A DNA stretch of 64,000 nucleotides from a virus: positions 1-64,000 of IMG/VR virus record IMGVR_UViG_3300028394_000049. The stretch is one strand, 5' to 3'. Positions 32,613 to 40,401 of the stretch are shown piece after piece. Made by a program: the position numbers and the translations under genes. The notes under the pieces were generated by a model, which ran no database searches, was not told the DNA's origin, and was given only the letters and a program-made list of their open reading frames with translations. Numbering within the stretch: position 1 is the stretch's first letter; the number at the start of each line of letters is the position of its first letter.

Positions 32613-32663
32613 GGTCGAGCGGAGAACATTAAATGGAGACGACCGCTCCAGCCATTCAATGTT
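32613..32663 (+). ncRNA. Candidate structured RNA between tRNA-Leu and tRNA-Asp
   Basis: A 12-base arm at 32625-32636 pairs with 32652-32663 at 11 of 12 positions. A second stem, GAGCGG (32617-32622) with CCGCTC (32643-32648), crosses it, giving an H-type pseudoknot order; alternatively GGTCG/CGACC (32613, 32640) forms. The element ends two bases before tRNA-Asp. No expression evidence is available. Confidence 0.45.
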
Positions 32664-32665
32664 TT

Positions 32666-32740
32666 GGTCCCATAGTATATCGGTTAGTATAGCGGCTTGT
32701 CACGCCGTTGAGGCGAGTTCGACTCTCGCTGGGACCGCCA
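32666..32740 (+). tRNA. tRNA-Asp(GTC)
   Basis: Acceptor GGTCCCA/TGGGACC, discriminator G and encoded CCA. Loop TTGTCAC gives GTC. Confidence 0.96.
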
Positions 32741-32747
32741 AGTTTAT

Positions 32748-32823
32748 TCCTCAGTAGCACAGCGGTAGTTGCGTCTGGCTGTTAACCAGAATGTCGGTGG
32801 TTCGATCCCATCCTGAGGAGCCA
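32748..32823 (+). tRNA. tRNA-Asn(GTT)
   Basis: Acceptor TCCTCAG/CTGAGGA, discriminator G and encoded CCA. Loop CTGTTAA gives GTT. Confidence 0.96.
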
Positions 32824-32827
32824 AATT

Positions 32828-32911
32828 GGAGATGTGGCAGAGTGGTCGATTGCAGCAGACTGTAAATCTGTTCTTAACAGCACGGTGGTTCGAATCCATC
32901 CGTCTCCACCA
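32828..32911 (+). tRNA. tRNA-Tyr(GTA)
   Basis: Acceptor GGAGATG/CGTCTCC, discriminator A and encoded CCA. Loop CTGTAAA gives GTA. A long variable arm is present, as in bacterial tRNA-Tyr. Confidence 0.96.
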
Positions 32912-32921
32912 TTTATTATTT

Positions 32922-32995
32922 GCCTCCTTAGTTTAATGGTAGAACTCCGTCTTTACACGGCGGTTACGGCAGTTCGATTCTGTCAGGAGGTACCA
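32922..32995 (+). tRNA. tRNA-Val(TAC)
   Basis: Acceptor GCCTCCT/AGGAGGT, discriminator A and encoded CCA. Loop TTTACAC gives TAC. Confidence 0.94.
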
Positions 32996-33001
32996 AGTTT
33001 C

Positions 33002-33076
33002 GCCCGATTAGCTCAGTGGTAGAGCAACCGCCTTGTAAGCGGTAGGTCGTCTGTTCAATCCAGACATTGGGCACCA
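33002..33076 (+). tRNA. tRNA-Thr(TGT)
   Basis: Acceptor GCCCGAT/ATTGGGC with one G-T pair, discriminator A and encoded CCA. Loop CTTGTAA gives TGT. Confidence 0.95.
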
Positions 33077-33082
33077 TTTCAT

Positions 33083-33159
<77 letters not shown>

Positions 33160-33164
33160 ACTAT

Positions 33165-33240
33165 GGGGGATTAGCTCAGCTGGGAGAGCAGTAGCTTTGC
33201 AAGCTAAAGGTCAACGGTTCGATCCCGTTATCCTCCACCA
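33165..33240 (+). tRNA. tRNA-Ala(TGC)
   Basis: Acceptor GGGGGAT/ATCCTCC, discriminator A and encoded CCA. Loop TTTGCAA gives TGC. Confidence 0.95.
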
Positions 33241-33243
33241 ATC

Positions 33244-33320
33244 GCCTCAATAGCTCATTCGGTTAGAGCACCGTCTTGATAAGGCGGGGGTGCCTAGTTC
33301 GAATCTAGGTTGAGGCACCA
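33244..33320 (+). tRNA. tRNA-Ile(GAT)
   Basis: Acceptor GCCTCAA/TTGAGGC, discriminator A and encoded CCA. Loop TTGATAA gives GAT. Confidence 0.96.
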
Positions 33321-33324
33321 ATAT

Positions 33325-33398
33325 ATCTCGATAGTGTAACGGCAGCATACCGGTCTCCAAAACCGTTGGTCGGGGTTCAAATCCCTGTCGGGATGCCA
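33325..33398 (+). tRNA. tRNA-Trp(CCA)
   Basis: Acceptor ATCTCGA/TCGGGAT, discriminator G and encoded CCA. Loop CTCCAAA gives CCA. Confidence 0.95.
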
Positions 33399-33401
33399 AA
33401 T

Positions 33402-33475
33402 GCGGGGTTAGTTTAATGGTAAAACTGTAGATTTCCAATCTTCCGTTGAGAGTTCGATTCTCTCACTCCGCTCCA
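33402..33475 (+). tRNA. tRNA-Gly(TCC)
   Basis: Acceptor GCGGGGT/ACTCCGC, discriminator T and encoded CCA. Loop TTTCCAA gives TCC. One mismatch lies in the anticodon stem. Confidence 0.92.
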
Positions 33476-33495
33476 ATTATAAGAAGGACCTTATC

Positions 33496-33966
33496 ATGCG
33501 TAAATTAAATCTAGACAACGTTATTTCTTTCATTGAACAGCAATCACCTGAAACCAAAGTTTATATTGGTTGTGATTCTGAGAGAGTAATGGTTGATGGA
33601 ACACCTTATGCAGATTATGTTCTTGCTATCGTAGTACATATTAATGGAAATAATGGATGCAAAATTTTTGGTGAAGTTATTCGTGAAAGAGATTTTGACC
33701 AGAAACGAAGTAAACCTAGATATAGATTAATGAATGAAGTTTACAAAGTTTCAGAGTTGTATTTGAAACTTGCAAATGTTCTAGTTGATCGTGATATTGA
33801 AGTGCATTTGGACATTAATCCAAATGAAATGCACGAATCGTCTTGTGTCATTAATGAAGCTGTTGGATATATAAAAGGAACGTGCAATGTTATTCCTTTA
33901 GTTAAACCCGAAGCCTTTGCTGCTACGTATGCAGCAGACAGATTTAAGACACTAAAAGCAGCATAA
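33496..33966 (+). CDS. RNase H-like protein (DUF458/YkuK family)
   Basis: This 156-residue protein has an RNase H fold pattern: VYIGCDSERV (first acidic residue), YVLAIVVHINGN, HLDINPNEMHESS and FAATYAADRF (late acidic residue). DUF458/YkuK proteins are uncharacterised RNase H-like proteins. It is embedded in the tRNA cluster between tRNA-Gly(TCC) and tRNA-Gly(GCC), which makes an RNA-processing role conceivable; primer removal is another option. It has an AAGGAC ribosome site. Confidence 0.75.
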   Translation: MRKLNLDNVISFIEQQSPETKVYIGCDSERVMVDGTPYADYVLAIVVHINGNNGCKIFGEVIRERDFDQKRSKPRYRLMNEVYKVSELYLKLANVLVDRDIEVHLDINPNEMHESSCVINEAVGYIKGTCNVIPLVKPEAFAATYAADRFKTLKAA

Positions 33967-33971
33967 CAAAT

Positions 33972-34047
33972 GCGGGAATAGCTCAGTTGGTAGAGCACTT
34001 CCTTGCCAAGGAAGATGTCGAGAGTTCGAACCTCTTTTCCCGCTCCA
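33972..34047 (+). tRNA. tRNA-Gly(GCC)
   Basis: Acceptor GCGGGAA/TTCCCGC, discriminator T and encoded CCA. Loop TTGCCAA gives GCC. Confidence 0.96.
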
Positions 34048-34102
34048 ATTAACAACACCCCAAAAGCCTATCACAGAAGCTCAAACCTTGGGGTTACTTT
34101 AT

Positions 34103-34178
34103 GGTGTCTTTAGTGTAGTGGCCTGCACCCTGCTCTGTGAAAGCGGTAGTACCGGATCGATACCGGTAAGACACCCCA
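34103..34178 (+). tRNA. tRNA-His(GTG)
   Basis: Loop CTGTGAA gives GTG. The diagnostic extra G(-1) at 34103 pairs with discriminator C73, and CCA is encoded. Confidence 0.95.
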
Positions 34179-34183
34179 TTTTC

Positions 34184-34261
<78 letters not shown>

Positions 34262-34278
34262 AATTTACCAAAAATAAC

Positions 34279-34307
34279 TTGACAAAGCGATATAAGTATA
34301 GTAGAAT
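34279..34307 (+). promoter_or_regulatory. Sigma70-like promoter P3 for the tRNA-like RNA
   Basis: TTGACA (34279-34284), 17 bases and TAGAAT (34302-34307). The expected start (~34314) is within ~3 bases of the tRNA-like element at 34317. TATAAATG at 34310 also resembles a late promoter. Confidence 0.82.
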
Positions 34308-34316
34308 GATATAAAT

Positions 34317-34383
34317 GCGGTGTGTAATAGTACGGCGTAGGATTCCCTCTTACGTTACCTGAGCAAAGCAGAACACCGCTCCA
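34317..34383 (+). ncRNA. 67-nt tRNA-like RNA with terminal CCA
   Basis: A closing stem GCGGTGT/ACACCGC (34317-34323 and 34373-34379) is followed by T and CCA, exactly like a tRNA acceptor. Inside is an 8-bp hairpin (with G-T pairs) GGCGTAGG/CTTACGTT around a 7-base loop ATTCCCT, and minimal hairpins GTA/TAC and CTG/CAG in the places of the D- and T-arms. It lacks a GTTCRANNC T-loop and is ~8 bases shorter than the tRNAs around it. If decoded, the loop would give TCC (Gly). Confidence 0.6.
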
Positions 34384-34404
34384 TTTCTATTAAAGGCCTT
34401 CATC

Positions 34405-34650
34405 ATGAATTTAAAACCAACTGCATCAAACGTATATATTACCAGAATCGCTTCAGAGAAGCAAACATCTTCTGGTATTATTTTAAAAAGTTCCGAAGAG
34501 CCAGATAAAGCAAGAGTCGAATCTATCGGCAAAGATGTAACCGACCTTTCTATCGGCGATATCATTCTTGTTAATTGGAACAAAGCAATCAAAATTGAAA
34601 AAGAATCATACATCATCCCATCAGAAGATGTGGTTTTGGTGTTCGAATAA
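34405..34650 (+). CDS. GroES-like co-chaperonin (gp31 analogue)
   Basis: This 81-residue protein matches GroES-type sequence: LKPTASNVYITRIASEKQTS, then SGIILKSSEEPDKARVESIG, GDIILVNWNKA and SYIIPSEDVVLVFE. The mobile loop corresponds to the KQTSSGIIL stretch, as in GroES. T4 gp31 (111 residues) replaces GroES to fold gp23, so this is its likely analogue. It sits between the tRNA-like RNA and the initiator tRNA. Confidence 0.85.
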   Translation: MNLKPTASNVYITRIASEKQTSSGIILKSSEEPDKARVESIGKDVTDLSIGDIILVNWNKAIKIEKESYIIPSEDVVLVFE

Positions 34651-34655
34651 AATAT

Positions 34656-34730
34656 AGCGGGGTAGCGCAGTAGTAGAGCGCCGGGCTCATAATCCGGAGG
34701 TCGGTGGTGCGATTCCACCTCCCGCAACCA
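34656..34730 (+). tRNA. Initiator-type tRNA-fMet(CAT)
   Basis: Loop CTCATAA gives CAT. The 1-72 position is unpaired (A1 with A72), the hallmark of bacterial initiators, and the end CGCAACCA equals that of E. coli tRNA-fMet. The anticodon stem CCGGG/TCCGG keeps the initiator G29-G30-G31 run, with one G-T pair. The acceptor body GCGGGG also matches initiators. Confidence 0.85.
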
Positions 34731-34750
34731 AATAAAGAAAGAGATATAAA

Positions 34751-35062
34751 ATGGAAATCTTGGCACTCAAATTAATTACTGGCGAAGATGTTTTGGGTGA
34801 AGTTGAATCTCAATCCGAAACCGAATTTGTAATTTGTAATCCTGTTGGAATCTCTATCGTTCGAGGTAAAGATGGCCAACCCAACGTAGGATTCTCACCT
34901 TTTCCACTACACGCTGAACAAAAAACAGGCACAACTATTGCCTTGGCGAAGAAAAATGTAGTATACTCATACACTCCTGCGGAAGATTTTATTTCAAATT
35001 ACAATCAAATTTTTGGTTCAGGTATTATTCTTCCGCAAACTAAATCATTGATTACGGGATAA
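34751..35062 (+). CDS. Sm-like small protein 2
   Basis: This 103-residue protein starts MEILALKLITGEDVLGEVES, similar to the 13673 protein in its LK-(S/T)GED core, but lacks the long acidic tail. The C-terminal part includes AKKNVVYSYTPAEDFISNYN. An Sm-type fold and RNA binding are inferred only. Its stop lies three bases before the DNA polymerase TTG start, and the frames are the same, separated only by the stop codon. Confidence 0.6.
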   Translation: MEILALKLITGEDVLGEVESQSETEFVICNPVGISIVRGKDGQPNVGFSPFPLHAEQKTGTTIALAKKNVVYSYTPAEDFISNYNQIFGSGIILPQTKSLITG

Positions 35063-35065
35063 CAG

Positions 35066-37603
35066 TTGAGTTCTAATTTTTATACTAATGTACAATGCTT
35101 CGGTAATCACATACTTTATCGTGGCATTAAAGATGGAAAAAGAGTCAAAGAGAGGGTAGATTATTCACCCTCTCTTTATGTTCCATCCAAACGTATAACA
35201 AATTTTACCTCACTTGAAGGTGTATATCTCGACCAGAAAACATTTGAAACAATACGTGAGTCCCGTGATTACATTAAACAATTTGAAAGTGTTCAAAATG
35301 CTCCGAAGATTTATGGTCAAACTCGATTCGAATATGCGTTTATTGCGGATCAACATCGAGGTATGGTTGATTATGAACAGGATAAAATATCGATTGCGGT
35401 AGTCGATATTGAAGTTGCTTCTGAAAATGGATTTCCTGATCCATACGAAGCGAATGAACCAATCACAGCTATTTGTATCAAGTACATTAACGGCGATACA
35501 TATGTTTTCGGTTGCGGAATATATGAAACAAAAGGCAAAGAAATTTATGTAAAGTGTAGGGACGAATACTCACTTTGCAAACAGTTTATGGCTTTGTGGA
35601 CTAAAAAGTGTCCTGATATTCTCACTGGTTGGAATACAAAGTTCTTTGATGAACCTTACATTATCAATCGTTTCCGTAAAATTCTTGGTGAAGATGAAAC
35701 CAAAAAATTGTCTCCATGGAATTACATCGGAGAAAGAAACACCTTTGTAAACAATCGTTCAATGATTGCTTATAATTTGATGGGTGTCGAATCACTCGAC
35801 TACATCGAACTGTACAAATGGTATGCGCCAGGTGGCAAATCGCAAGAATCATATCGTCTAGATGCGATTGCTCAAGTTGAATTGGGTGAAGGTAAAATTT
35901 CTTATGACGAATACGATAATCTACATTCACTCTATCGTTTGAACTTTCAAAAGTTTATTGAATATAACATCAAAGACGTTGAACTGATTATCAAGCTAGA
36001 AGAAAAACTTAAACTCATCGAATTGGCAGTTACACTTGCGTATGATACCAAGACAAACTATCAGGATGTGTTTGCACAAACCCGTATGTGGGATTCAATG
36101 ACATATGCCTATCTATTTGAGAAAGGCATTATTGTTCCTCCACGTATCGTCAAAGAAAAAGATTCCGCATTTGAAGGTGCATATGTTAAAATACCTCAGG
36201 TGGGATTGCATGATTGGGTGGCATCTTTTGACTTAAACAGTCTATATCCTCATTTGATGATGCAGTATAATATCTCGCCCGAAACATTGATTGAACCACA
36301 AGATTACACGGATGAAATGCGTGAGGTTCTTTCACAAGGAATTTCTGTTGAAAAACTGTTGAAAAAACAAATCAATACTTCAAGTTTACAAAAGGCAACA
36401 CTAACACCTAACGGTCAATTTTTCCGTACAGATATTCAAGGCTTCTTGCCTAAGATGATGGAAGAAATGTACGAAGATCGGAAAAAGTTTAAAAAGTTGA
36501 TGCTTCAGGCTAAACAGGAATATGAAAATGAATCTGACGGATCCAAAAAATATGAAATTGAAAAACGAATTGCCAAGTATAACAACATACAACTTGCAAA
36601 GAAGGTTTCTCTCAATTCTGCTTATGGTGCTCTTGGTTCTCAGTATTTCAGATTTTATGATTTGCGAATGGCTCTTGGGGTCACTACTGCTGGCCAGTTG
36701 TCTATTCGGTGGATTGAAAACAAAATAAATGAGTACATGAACAAATTGCTCAGTACAGATAAAGATTATGTAATCGCTTCTGATACTGATTCGATTTATC
36801 TACGCATGGGTGAATTGGTGAATAAGTTCATCAAAGATACTTCTGACAAACAGAAGGTGATTTCTCTCATGGATAAAATTTGCGAAGAAAAACTACAACC
36901 ATATATCGACAAATCGTATAAAGAGTTGGCAGATTACGTACACGCTTACCAGCAAAAGATGGAGATGAAACGTGAAGGTTTATCGGACAAAGGCATCTGG
37001 ACAGCCAAGAAGCGTTATATCCTAAACGTGTACAATAACGAAGGTGTTCAGTATAAAGAACCACAGATGAAAGTTATGGGTTTGGAGATGATTAAATCTT
37101 CAACTCCTTCTTCTATTCGTGAGAAGATGAAAGAAGCAATCGAACTCATGGTAAATGGCACACAAGAAGATATACACACATTTATTGCCAGTTTCAGAAA
37201 AGATTTCAAAGAGTTACCAGCTGAAGAAATTTCTTTCCCTAGAGGTCTGAACGGACTAAACACTTACTCGGATGCTGTCACACTATATAAAAAGGGAACA
37301 CCGATTCACGTTAAAGGTGCTATACTATATAATCATTACCTTAAACAAAAAGATTTAACTAAAAAATATCCGCTCATCCAAGAAGGCGAAAAACTAAAAT
37401 TTACTTATCTAAAAATGCCTAACCCATTTAAAGATACCGTTATATCATACCCGTCACGTTTACCTAAAGAGTTCGAATTACAGGAATACATCGATTATGA
37501 TATGCAATTTGATAAGGCCTTTTTAGAACCGATTAAGGTGATTCTAGATTGTATGGGCTGGTCTACCGAAAAAACAAGTTCCATCGAGGATTTCTTTGTA
37601 TGA
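35066..37603 (+). CDS. 43: DNA polymerase gp43 (family B), TTG start
   Basis: This 845-residue replicative polymerase (T4 gp43 is 898) has the exonuclease DIE (114-116) and GWNTKFFDEPYI, then the polymerase motifs A DLNSLYP (389-395), B KVSLNSAYGALGS and C SDTDS (572-576). The C-terminal SSIEDFFV is a clamp-binding peptide like the T4 end. The frame opens right after the upstream stop and the N-terminus (SNFYTNVQCFGNHILYRG) aligns with T4, so TTG at 35066 is the start. Non-ATG use may limit synthesis. Confidence 0.97.
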   Translation: MSSNFYTNVQCFGNHILYRGIKDGKRVKERVDYSPSLYVPSKRITNFTSLEGVYLDQKTFETIRESRDYIKQFESVQNAPKIYGQTRFEYAFIADQHRGMVDYEQDKISIAVVDIEVASENGFPDPYEANEPITAICIKYINGDTYVFGCGIYETKGKEIYVKCRDEYSLCKQFMALWTKKCPDILTGWNTKFFDEPYIINRFRKILGEDETKKLSPWNYIGERNTFVNNRSMIAYNLMGVESLDYIELYKWYAPGGKSQESYRLDAIAQVELGEGKISYDEYDNLHSLYRLNFQKFIEYNIKDVELIIKLEEKLKLIELAVTLAYDTKTNYQDVFAQTRMWDSMTYAYLFEKGIIVPPRIVKEKDSAFEGAYVKIPQVGLHDWVASFDLNSLYPHLMMQYNISPETLIEPQDYTDEMREVLSQGISVEKLLKKQINTSSLQKATLTPNGQFFRTDIQGFLPKMMEEMYEDRKKFKKLMLQAKQEYENESDGSKKYEIEKRIAKYNNIQLAKKVSLNSAYGALGSQYFRFYDLRMALGVTTAGQLSIRWIENKINEYMNKLLSTDKDYVIASDTDSIYLRMGELVNKFIKDTSDKQKVISLMDKICEEKLQPYIDKSYKELADYVHAYQQKMEMKREGLSDKGIWTAKKRYILNVYNNEGVQYKEPQMKVMGLEMIKSSTPSSIREKMKEAIELMVNGTQEDIHTFIASFRKDFKELPAEEISFPRGLNGLNTYSDAVTLYKKGTPIHVKGAILYNHYLKQKDLTKKYPLIQEGEKLKFTYLKMPNPFKDTVISYPSRLPKEFELQEYIDYDMQFDKAFLEPIKVILDCMGWSTEKTSSIEDFFV

Positions 37604-38706
37604 TATACATAACACTACTTTCAGCAATACTGCTATCCGGTATCGCAGCATATTATTCCGTTATAGGTCTTGCTGCTATTTTTACTGGCGCATTTTGGCC
37701 TATTGTTTTTATGGGTTCCGTACTTGAACTCAGTAAACTAGTTACAACTTCTTGGTTGTATAGGAACTGGAAAACTTGTCCAATTCTACTCAAAACATAT
37801 TTGACTGCTGCTGTAGTTATATTGATGTTGATTACCAGTATGGGTATTTTTGGATTCTTGTCTAAATCACATATCGATTCTACATTGGATGCTGGTGCCA
37901 ATTCAGTTGAAATTAAAACACTAACACAACAGGAAAAAATCACTAAAGAGAGATTGGATTATTTGCTTGCTCGTGCTAAAGATCCATCAACCGCAAGCAA
38001 TAAACTAGACAAACAAATTCAAGATACGCAAAAAGAATTAAAACAAATTGCAAATAAAAAACTACCATTACTACGTGAAGAAAATAAATTAATTGCAGAA
38101 GTTGGGCCAATCAAATATGTTGGTGAAATGGTATATGGTAGTGAAGATGATAATGCCATCGATAAAGCAGTTCGTTTGGTAATCATGTTGATCATGGTTG
38201 TATTTGACCCTCTAGCTGTGTTATTATTAATAGCAGCAAATATGTCCATGAAAAAACCAGAAGTTGAAGAAGAAATCAAAGAAGAAACACCAGATCCATA
38301 TGTTGCTGATGTAGGAGAAAAACCAACCGAAGAAGAAAAACAAATTGTAGAAGAAACACCTAGTGAAGTGATTTTGACCGAAGAAAAAATAATTGAAATG
38401 GCAAATGAGATAAACGATAAAATACAGGAACTCAATAATAATATTGCCAAGATGAATGAAAACAAAGATGAATCGACCATCAATGTTGACAAAGAAAACG
38501 TAACAACAATAGAAGAAAATAAACCAGAACCATTTGCATATGATCCTGTGACAGATGAAGAAGTTATTTTAGAACCGGTTCGTAGAGAAGAACATCATGC
38601 TCCTGGTGTATATACCGAACACCATGAGGTTGTTGAGGTAAAAAAAAAGTTGGAACCAAAATATGATTATACTGCTGAGTACGCTTTTAAAGAAAAAGAA
38701 AAATAA
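37600..38706 (+). CDS. Multi-pass membrane protein with coiled coil and long acidic tail
   Basis: This 368-residue protein begins at an ATG overlapping the gp43 stop. It has three N-terminal membrane segments (from ~3, ~25 and ~64: ILLSGIAAYYSVIGLAAIFT, FWPIVFMGSVLELSKL, VVILMLITSMGIFGFL), a ~100-residue coiled coil, another membrane segment (LVIMLIMVVFDPLAVLLLIA) and a ~170-residue Glu/Pro-rich tail. This family follows gp43 in many T4-like marine phages. Its role is unknown; an inner-membrane function in replication anchoring or lysis control is conceivable. Confidence 0.75.
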   Translation: MIYITLLSAILLSGIAAYYSVIGLAAIFTGAFWPIVFMGSVLELSKLVTTSWLYRNWKTCPILLKTYLTAAVVILMLITSMGIFGFLSKSHIDSTLDAGANSVEIKTLTQQEKITKERLDYLLARAKDPSTASNKLDKQIQDTQKELKQIANKKLPLLREENKLIAEVGPIKYVGEMVYGSEDDNAIDKAVRLVIMLIMVVFDPLAVLLLIAANMSMKKPEVEEEIKEETPDPYVADVGEKPTEEEKQIVEETPSEVILTEEKIIEMANEINDKIQELNNNIAKMNENKDESTINVDKENVTTIEENKPEPFAYDPVTDEEVILEPVRREEHHAPGVYTEHHEVVEVKKKLEPKYDYTAEYAFKEKEK

Positions 38707-38711
38707 TCATA

Positions 38712-39314
38712 ATGTCTAATATAGAAAAATATGGTTTTCATGTTGTGCCTAATATTGTAGGAAAAGAGACTTGTGAATTAATTTCCAGGTCTTTATTGCT
38801 TTTGAGGTCGAATTATAACCATGAAAATAACTTGAGTGATGATTCTTTTAAAGGTGATGGTTTAGTTGAAAAATCTTTTAGTAAGTATGGAGTAAATTGT
38901 TTGGAAGCATTGTCTGAGATGTTGTTGCCAAAAGTCGAAGAAATTGTAGGTAAACGACTAGTACCAACATACACATACACTAGAATATATTTTAATGGTG
39001 CTGAAATGCAAGAGCATACGGATCGACCGAGCTGTCAATATTCAGCAACACTAACACTATCAATTTCCGACAAACCTTGGGAGATTCATTTTAGGGACAT
39101 TACAAAAAAAGAAAGATCAATAAGTTTGGACGTAGGTTCAATGTGTGTTTATAGAGGTATGGATGTTCCTCATTGGCGAAATAGATATGAAGGCAAAGAA
39201 CAAATTCAAGCCTTCATTCATTATGTTGATATTGATGGTCCATATGCAAAATTTAAGTATGACGGTCGACCAATGTTGGGACTACATCCCAGCACAAGGC
39301 GTAAAGACATTTAA
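38712..39314 (+). CDS. 2-oxoglutarate/Fe(II) dioxygenase 2
   Basis: This 200-residue protein keeps the facial triad His102-x-Asp104 (EHTDRPSCQY) and His154 (DVPHWRNRYEG). It has TYTYTRIYFNGAEM before the triad, as in phage PKHD-like oxygenases. A QIQAFIHYVD stretch replaces the usual Arg-containing strand. It lies between the membrane protein and UvsX. The substrate is unknown. Sequence is distinct from the enzymes at 16324 and 40402, so they are not recent duplicates. Confidence 0.78.
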   Translation: MSNIEKYGFHVVPNIVGKETCELISRSLLLLRSNYNHENNLSDDSFKGDGLVEKSFSKYGVNCLEALSEMLLPKVEEIVGKRLVPTYTYTRIYFNGAEMQEHTDRPSCQYSATLTLSISDKPWEIHFRDITKKERSISLDVGSMCVYRGMDVPHWRNRYEGKEQIQAFIHYVDIDGPYAKFKYDGRPMLGLHPSTRRKDI

Positions 39315-39326
39315 TAAGGTGATTAC

Positions 39327-40400
39327 ATGAGCATTTTAGACAAAATTAAAAAGAATAGCAGCATCAAAGAATCTGCAATTTTATCCAAGTCGAAGTTCTT
39401 CACGGACAAAGACATGATCCCCACAGCGATTCCAATTATCAATGTGGCACTTTCTGGTAAGTTAGATGGTGGCTTAACTCCTGGTCTTACAATGTGGGCA
39501 GGTCCATCAAAACATTTTAAAACCGCATTTAGTCTGTTGATGGCTAAATCTTATTTGGAGAAATATCCCGATGCTGCTCTTTTATTTTACGATTCTGAGT
39601 TTGGCACTCCTCAATCTTACTTTGATTCATTCGGTATTGATACCAATAGGGTGTTCCATACTCCTCTTACTGATATCGAGCAATTAAAGCACGATGTTAT
39701 GCAACAATTAACTCAAATTGAACGTAGTGATAAGTTAATTATTATTATTGATTCAATTGGAAATTTAGCATCCAAGAAAGAAGTTGATGATGCTGTTGAG
39801 GGAAAAACTGTTGCAGATATGAGTCGTGCAAAACAAATCAAATCATTGTTCAGAATGGTCACACCACATCTAACGATGAAAGATATTCCTATGATTGTTG
39901 TGAACCATACATATAAGGAAATTGGTATGTTCCCGAAAGATATTGTTGGTGGTGGCACAGGAAGTTATTATTCGGCTGATAATATCTTTATTCTTGGTCG
40001 TCAACAAGAAAAAGAAGGAACAGAAGTCGTTGGTTACAATTTCATAATTAATGTTGAGAAGTCTAGATATGTTAAAGAAAAATCTAAAATCCCTGTTACT
40101 GTATCTTTTGATGGTGGCATCAGCAAGTGGTCTGGTCTACTTGATATCGCACTCGAATCAGGACACGTTGTTAAACCCAGTAATGGTTGGTATTCCAAAG
40201 TAAACAAAGATACTGGTGAAATAGAAGATAAAAAATACCGCATCAAAGAAACAGATACAAAAGATTTTTGGTTGCCTATCATAAAACAAAAAACTTTCCG
40301 AGAATTTGTTGAAGGAAAATATAGAATCGCTACAGGTAACATTATGAAATCGGAAGATGTAGAAGAAGCATTTAATGTAGAAACGATTAACGGTGCCTAA
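39327..40400 (+). CDS. uvsX: UvsX recombinase (RecA-like)
   Basis: This 357-residue ATPase catalyses strand invasion with UvsY (T4 UvsX is 391 residues). The Walker A is GPSKHFKT (59-66), a T4-type variant; Walker B is in KLIIIIDSIGNLAS; and loop regions MSRAKQIKSLFRMVTPHL and GGGTGSYYSADNIFILGRQ match UvsX. The N-terminus has the oligomerisation-type SILDKIKKNSSIKES. It is intact. Confidence 0.95.
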   Translation: MSILDKIKKNSSIKESAILSKSKFFTDKDMIPTAIPIINVALSGKLDGGLTPGLTMWAGPSKHFKTAFSLLMAKSYLEKYPDAALLFYDSEFGTPQSYFDSFGIDTNRVFHTPLTDIEQLKHDVMQQLTQIERSDKLIIIIDSIGNLASKKEVDDAVEGKTVADMSRAKQIKSLFRMVTPHLTMKDIPMIVVNHTYKEIGMFPKDIVGGGTGSYYSADNIFILGRQQEKEGTEVVGYNFIINVEKSRYVKEKSKIPVTVSFDGGISKWSGLLDIALESGHVVKPSNGWYSKVNKDTGEIEDKKYRIKETDTKDFWLPIIKQKTFREFVEGKYRIATGNIMKSEDVEEAFNVETINGA

Positions 40401-40401
40401 A

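Noticed and set aside
34057-34094. ACCCCAA/TTGGGGT hairpin between tRNA-Gly and tRNA-His as a terminator
   Set aside because: The loop is 24 bases and there is no T-tract, so termination is unlikely.
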